This document shows positions 5,160 through 8,254 of a stretch of 8,254 nucleotides of DNA, in pieces; the stretch's first letter is position 1, and each line of letters begins with the position of its first letter. The stretch is taken from positions 1-8,254 of the forward strand of contig CAYZCU010000034.1 of NCBI GenBank assembly GCA_964477065.1, written 5' to 3'. The translations under genes were made by a program, and so were the position numbers. This DNA comes from 2-02-FULL-43-11-A sp964477065. Lineage in GTDB: Bacteria; Patescibacteriota; Microgenomatia; UBA1406; HO2-37-13b. The notes below the pieces were generated by a model. It was not told the DNA's origin. It searched no databases and saw nothing but the letters and a program-made list of their open reading frames with translations.

Positions 5160-6152
5160 TTATATAACATCTATCACACCACGATACATTCCCATGCTAC
5201 ACATAAACTCTATCTGCTGTGGCTTCTGCGGTGCGGTAAAGGTGACAACCGCCCGTGTGCCTACGGGGACAATTTTCTGAATGCCAAATGTAGGAATGGT
5301 AAAGGCCTGAATACAACCAGATCCAGATTGATTGTTGAGATGCAATGTTACTTTCGCACCTGCCTCAACTGTTATTTTTTGAGGGGAATATGATGTCTGC
5401 AGAAATGTCACTGTCGCATCAGCTACTGGTTGATCCACTGTATTGCTTTGAGTCGGCGCTGATGAAAGATTTACTCCTGACAATGCGAGACTGTTTCGAA
5501 GCGTTACACATGCCAACACTATCAAAATCACTGCTGTCACCTTCAAGAATAATCTATGCATCCTTTCGTCAAGGCGTGTGGCATAGTAACCAAGTATAAA
5601 AAAGACAGGTATCGTCCCCAAAATAAATGAGAATAAAATCATCCCTCCCACGAGTGCGTTTCCTGATCCAACAGCAAGTGCCATCATCGCTTGTGTTGTC
5701 CCGCACGGAATAAAGATAGTCATGCCACCCAACAAAGCTGGGGCAAAGTATTGAGCACTTTTTGATACGTGTCGAAGTCGTGATGTCAAAAACCGAGGTG
5801 GTTGTAGTGCAAAATAGCGAAAAATCGGGTGTACCTCCAAAATGTTGAGTGCTGTCCCAAACATAAAAATACTCACAAGTACCTGCATGATAACCTGCGT
5901 GCCAAGGGATACTTGCACTAATGATCCTAACCAACCGAGGAGCACACCAAATATTGTATATGCAACGAGCTTCGCTCCGAGGAAAACGATGAGGGGAAGT
6001 GCTCTCGCACCTTTGTCAGTTTTCTCATCATGATGTACAGATCGTTGGGCAAGCGATGTTGCCAAAAGCCCTCCCTGTACAGCCAGGCACGTCAGACCTC
6101 CTGTAAATAACCCTGTCAAAAACAAAGTCCAGTAATTAATCATATTTTCCAT
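5160..6152 (-). CDS. UreH/TauE-SafE-like membrane protein fused to a C-terminal cupredoxin domain
   Basis: The first ~225 of 330 residues form about six membrane helices of the DsbD/UreH type. There are two related motifs, GGLTCLAVQGGLL (C22) and FIPCGTTQAMMALAVGSG (C150). Residues ~245-330 form a cupredoxin-like beta domain, with candidate copper ligands C280 (SGSGCIQAF) and C318, M320 and M322 in FMCSMGMYRG. A Cys in place of the usual first His is notable. The cupredoxin probably faces the outside of the membrane and receives or scavenges copper. The start ATG at 6152 overlaps the copA end by 13 nt; a second ATG at 6143 gives the classic 4-nt ATGA overlap, so either start implies translational coupling. 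The HMA gene follows. The role in copper handling is inferred from the domain and neighbours. Confidence 0.78.
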   Translation of the reverse strand: MENMINYWTLFLTGLFTGGLTCLAVQGGLLATSLAQRSVHHDEKTDKGARALPLIVFLGAKLVAYTIFGVLLGWLGSLVQVSLGTQVIMQVLVSIFMFGTALNILEVHPIFRYFALQPPRFLTSRLRHVSKSAQYFAPALLGGMTIFIPCGTTQAMMALAVGSGNALVGGMILFSFILGTIPVFFILGYYATRLDERMHRLFLKVTAVILIVLACVTLRNSLALSGVNLSSAPTQSNTVDQPVADATVTFLQTSYSPQKITVEAGAKVTLHLNNQSGSGCIQAFTIPTFGIQKIVPVGTRAVVTFTAPQKPQQIEFMCSMGMYRGVIDVI

Positions 6153-8254
6153 CGCTTCAATAATAATGCATTAGCAACAACAGAGACAGATGAAAGGCTC
6201 ATTGCAAGTGATGCAAGGATTGGATTAAGAATATACCCATTCACCGGATAGAGAACTCCCATTGCCACAGGTATCAGTGCAACATTGTATGCAAAAGCCC
6301 AAAACAAACTCCAACGTATTGTCCGCATCGTCTGTCGAGAAAGCCTGATGGCTTGAACAACTGAATGCAGATCTTCATTGATGAGCGTAATATCCCCAGC
6401 TTCTATTGCGATGTCTGTCCCTTTCCCCATCGCAATTCCCACATCAGCTCGAGCTAGAGCAGGGGCATCATTGATGCCATCTCCGACCATAGCGACGATG
6501 TTTCCCCCTTTTTGCAGACTTTGAATATTCTGTTCTTTTTGGTCAGGAAGGACCTCAGCAAGTACTTTTGTTATCCCAACTTGTTTCGCAATTGCATGAG
6601 CAGTTTGCGAATTATCCCCAGTCATCATGACCGTTTCAATTCCAAGTGCGTGTAATTGAGTCACAGCATCTTGAGCTGATGCTTTTACCGTATCAGCAAC
6701 TGCTATGATGCCCATGACATCTTTACCTGACGCGAGAATCATACATGTTTTCCCCTGCTCTTCAAGTTTTACCAGATCATCGGTTAGTTTTTGTACTGAA
6801 ACTCCTGATTCATGCATAAACCGACGTGTTCCTTGTCGTGCCTGCTTATGATCAATCGTTCCTTCAACACCATACCCAACAAGAGCCTTGAAATGGGTAA
6901 TGGGGAGCGCATTCACTTTATTTTGATGAGCATACGTTACTATTGCCCCTGCAAGCGGATGTTCTGAATGCTGTTCAAGTGTGTATGCATACTGAGCTAT
7001 ATCCTTTTGTTTCCATGATCCGAGTGAAATGACATCTGTTACTTCAGGCTTACCATGTGTGAGAGTTCCTGTTTTATCAAACACAATTGTTTTGATCGCA
7101 TGTGCAGTCTCAAGACTTTGTGCATCCTTTATCAAAATACCATATTGCGCTGCCTTTCCTGTTCCCACCATTATTGCTGTGGGTGTAGCAAGACCCATGG
7201 CACAGGGACAGGCTATAATTAAAACACCAATCATGCAATACAATCCAGTGATAAATCCCTGCGGACCACCTGCTATACTCCAGACGATCAGAGTGAGAAC
7301 AGCGAGAATGAGGACGATTGGGACAAAGTAGGCAGAAATTTGGTCAGCAAGACGCTGAATTGGGGCTTTAGATCCTTGGGCATCCTCAACCATCTGTGTT
7401 ATTCGTGCTAACAATGTATCTGTACCAATCTTTTTTGCAGACATCAAAAATGTCCCCGTTGTATTAAGTGTTGCACCAATCACCTGTGAACCGACTATCT
7501 TATCTACAGGGATGCTTTCACCTGTAATCATTGACTCATCAACGCTACTGGATCCCTCAGTTATCACCCCATCAACAGGAATTTTTTCACCTGGTCTGAC
7601 ACGAAGGACATCACCTACAAGAACCTGATCAAGAGAGAGTGTGATCTCTTTCCCATCGCGTATTACATGGGCATCTTTTGCTTGCAATCCAATTAGCTGT
7701 GAAAGTGCTGAGGAGGTATGTGATTTTGCACGCTCTTCGAGAAATTTACCAAGAGTTATCAAACCAATGACAACGACAGTAATTTCATAATAGGTATGCT
7801 CAGTATCGATAATTGACATGAGCTGTGACTCGAACGCGGTGAGTATAAAACTGTATATATATGCTACCAATGTGCCAATGCAAACAAGCGTATCCATATC
7901 TGCACGACCGCGTTTGACAAAGCGTATCACACCAGCAATGTATGGTCTCCCAACGACAAACATCATATACGTTGCCAGCAGAGGCATGAGATGATGAAAA
8001 AATTCTTTACGTGCAAGAGAGATGGGGAGTGTCAATTCGATAAACATAATCATCAAGCTCATTACAACTAAAATGCAGGATGTGATGGTATATTCTTTCA
8101 ACATCCCCTTCTCCATAGATGCATGATCATGCCCACTCGCAGATGACTGATGAGAAGGAAGCAACTCATACCCTGTCTCGTGCACAGCATGTTGAAGTTG
8201 CGCGACATCAATATCAGTTTTACTCTCAACAGTGGCTCTGTTTGTCGCAAGATT
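6140..8254 (-). CDS. copA: Copper-exporting P1B-1-type ATPase, CopA-like (5' end outside window)
   Basis: The reading frame stays open to the right edge, so the gene starts beyond it. The first visible residues (NLATNRATVESKTDIDVA...HETGYELL) are the second half of an N-terminal HMA domain whose CxxC must lie just outside. A His-rich linker (GHDHASM) follows, then eight membrane segments. Motif positions from the first visible residue: TGES (244-247, actuator), CPC (349-351, metal path), DKTGT with phosphorylated Asp393, SEHP (HP at 432-433, nucleotide binding), GDGIND (591-596), YN-x4-P in helix 7 (656 onwards) and MSLSS in helix 8 (685-689). CPC with YN and MxxSS is the P1B-1 signature for Cu(I) or Ag(I) export. 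It overlaps the next gene by 13 nt, so the two are co-transcribed. A GTG at 8185 is internal and not the start. The copper assignment is firm. Confidence 0.93.
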   Translation of the reverse strand, partial: NLATNRATVESKTDIDVAQLQHAVHETGYELLPSHQSSASGHDHASMEKGMLKEYTITSCILVVMSLMIMFIELTLPISLARKEFFHHLMPLLATYMMFVVGRPYIAGVIRFVKRGRADMDTLVCIGTLVAYIYSFILTAFESQLMSIIDTEHTYYEITVVVIGLITLGKFLEERAKSHTSSALSQLIGLQAKDAHVIRDGKEITLSLDQVLVGDVLRVRPGEKIPVDGVITEGSSSVDESMITGESIPVDKIVGSQVIGATLNTTGTFLMSAKKIGTDTLLARITQMVEDAQGSKAPIQRLADQISAYFVPIVLILAVLTLIVWSIAGGPQGFITGLYCMIGVLIIACPCAMGLATPTAIMVGTGKAAQYGILIKDAQSLETAHAIKTIVFDKTGTLTHGKPEVTDVISLGSWKQKDIAQYAYTLEQHSEHPLAGAIVTYAHQNKVNALPITHFKALVGYGVEGTIDHKQARQGTRRFMHESGVSVQKLTDDLVKLEEQGKTCMILASGKDVMGIIAVADTVKASAQDAVTQLHALGIETVMMTGDNSQTAHAIAKQVGITKVLAEVLPDQKEQNIQSLQKGGNIVAMVGDGINDAPALARADVGIAMGKGTDIAIEAGDITLINEDLHSVVQAIRLSRQTMRTIRWSLFWAFAYNVALIPVAMGVLYPVNGYILNPILASLAMSLSSVSVVANALLLKRWKI

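Noticed and set aside
5159..5164. TATAAT on the minus strand before the HMA gene as a separate promoter
   Set aside because: It is 21 nt from ATG 5137, unlike the 6-7 nt spacing elsewhere, and lies in the overlap or junction of a packed cluster. An internal promoter is possible but not supported.
5569..5934. Open frame of 121 codons on the minus strand inside the UreH-like gene
   Set aside because: It is a different frame of the same strand as the well-supported membrane protein, with odd Thr/Cys-rich composition. It is a shadow.
7029..7331. Open frame of 100 codons on the plus strand opposite copA
   Set aside because: It is antisense to the DKTGT/CPC region of the ATPase, whose conserved codons explain the open frame.
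8183..8185. GTG as the start of the copper ATPase
   Set aside because: Translation upstream of it gives clear HMA-domain sequence (NLATNRATVE), so the real start is outside the window.
1..8254. CRISPR array, tRNA, rRNA or riboswitch
   Set aside because: I looked for regularly spaced repeats and cloverleaf or conserved RNA patterns on both strands and saw none; intergenic space is short throughout.

Overview
The window looks like a piece of a small bacterial genome, most plausibly a Candidate Phyla Radiation (Patescibacteria) member or a similar uncultured lineage. This is inferred from compact AT-leaning DNA, overlapping or abutting genes, the absence of visible Shine-Dalgarno sequences, several small single-domain enzymes, and the domain combination of the copper cluster. 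TGA is used as a stop codon, so the standard bacterial code fits. No rRNA, tRNA or marker gene is present, so the assignment is tentative.

Layout, left to right. (1) The 3' end of an HD-domain phosphohydrolase gene (+). (2) A small P-loop kinase-like NTPase gene (+), overlapping tail-to-tail with (3) a tandem-repeat lycopene-cyclase-type membrane protein gene (-). (4) Divergent from it, a cytoplasmic transglutaminase-like protease gene (+). (5) A 200-bp segment bounded by perfect 24-bp inverted repeats and flanked by GTTT direct repeats, which resembles a MITE-like non-coding element. (6) A two-gene operon (+) coding for a VOC/glyoxalase-fold protein and a metallo-beta-lactamase-fold hydrolase. 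(7) A secreted matrixin-like metalloprotease gene (+) whose zinc motif has Gln in place of the first His. (8) On the minus strand, running in from the right edge, a copper cluster: a CopA-type P1B-1 ATPase (5' end outside the window), a UreH/TauE-SafE-like membrane protein fused to a cupredoxin domain, and a free-standing HMA copper chaperone.

The strongest cross-cutting signal is regulatory. All five genes in the window that begin a transcription unit have a sigma70-like -10 box ending 6 or 7 nt before the ATG, four of them with the extended TGn form. This predicts leaderless mRNAs. Genes inside operons instead start by overlap or very close spacing with the gene before them. The copper genes probably work as a unit: the ATPase exports Cu(I) from the cytoplasm, the HMA protein carries it, and the membrane/cupredoxin protein handles it at the envelope. 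The VOC/MBL pair resembles a glyoxalase I/II pair in fold, but the VOC member appears to lack the C-terminal metal-binding Glu, so this may be a detoxification pair for another substrate.
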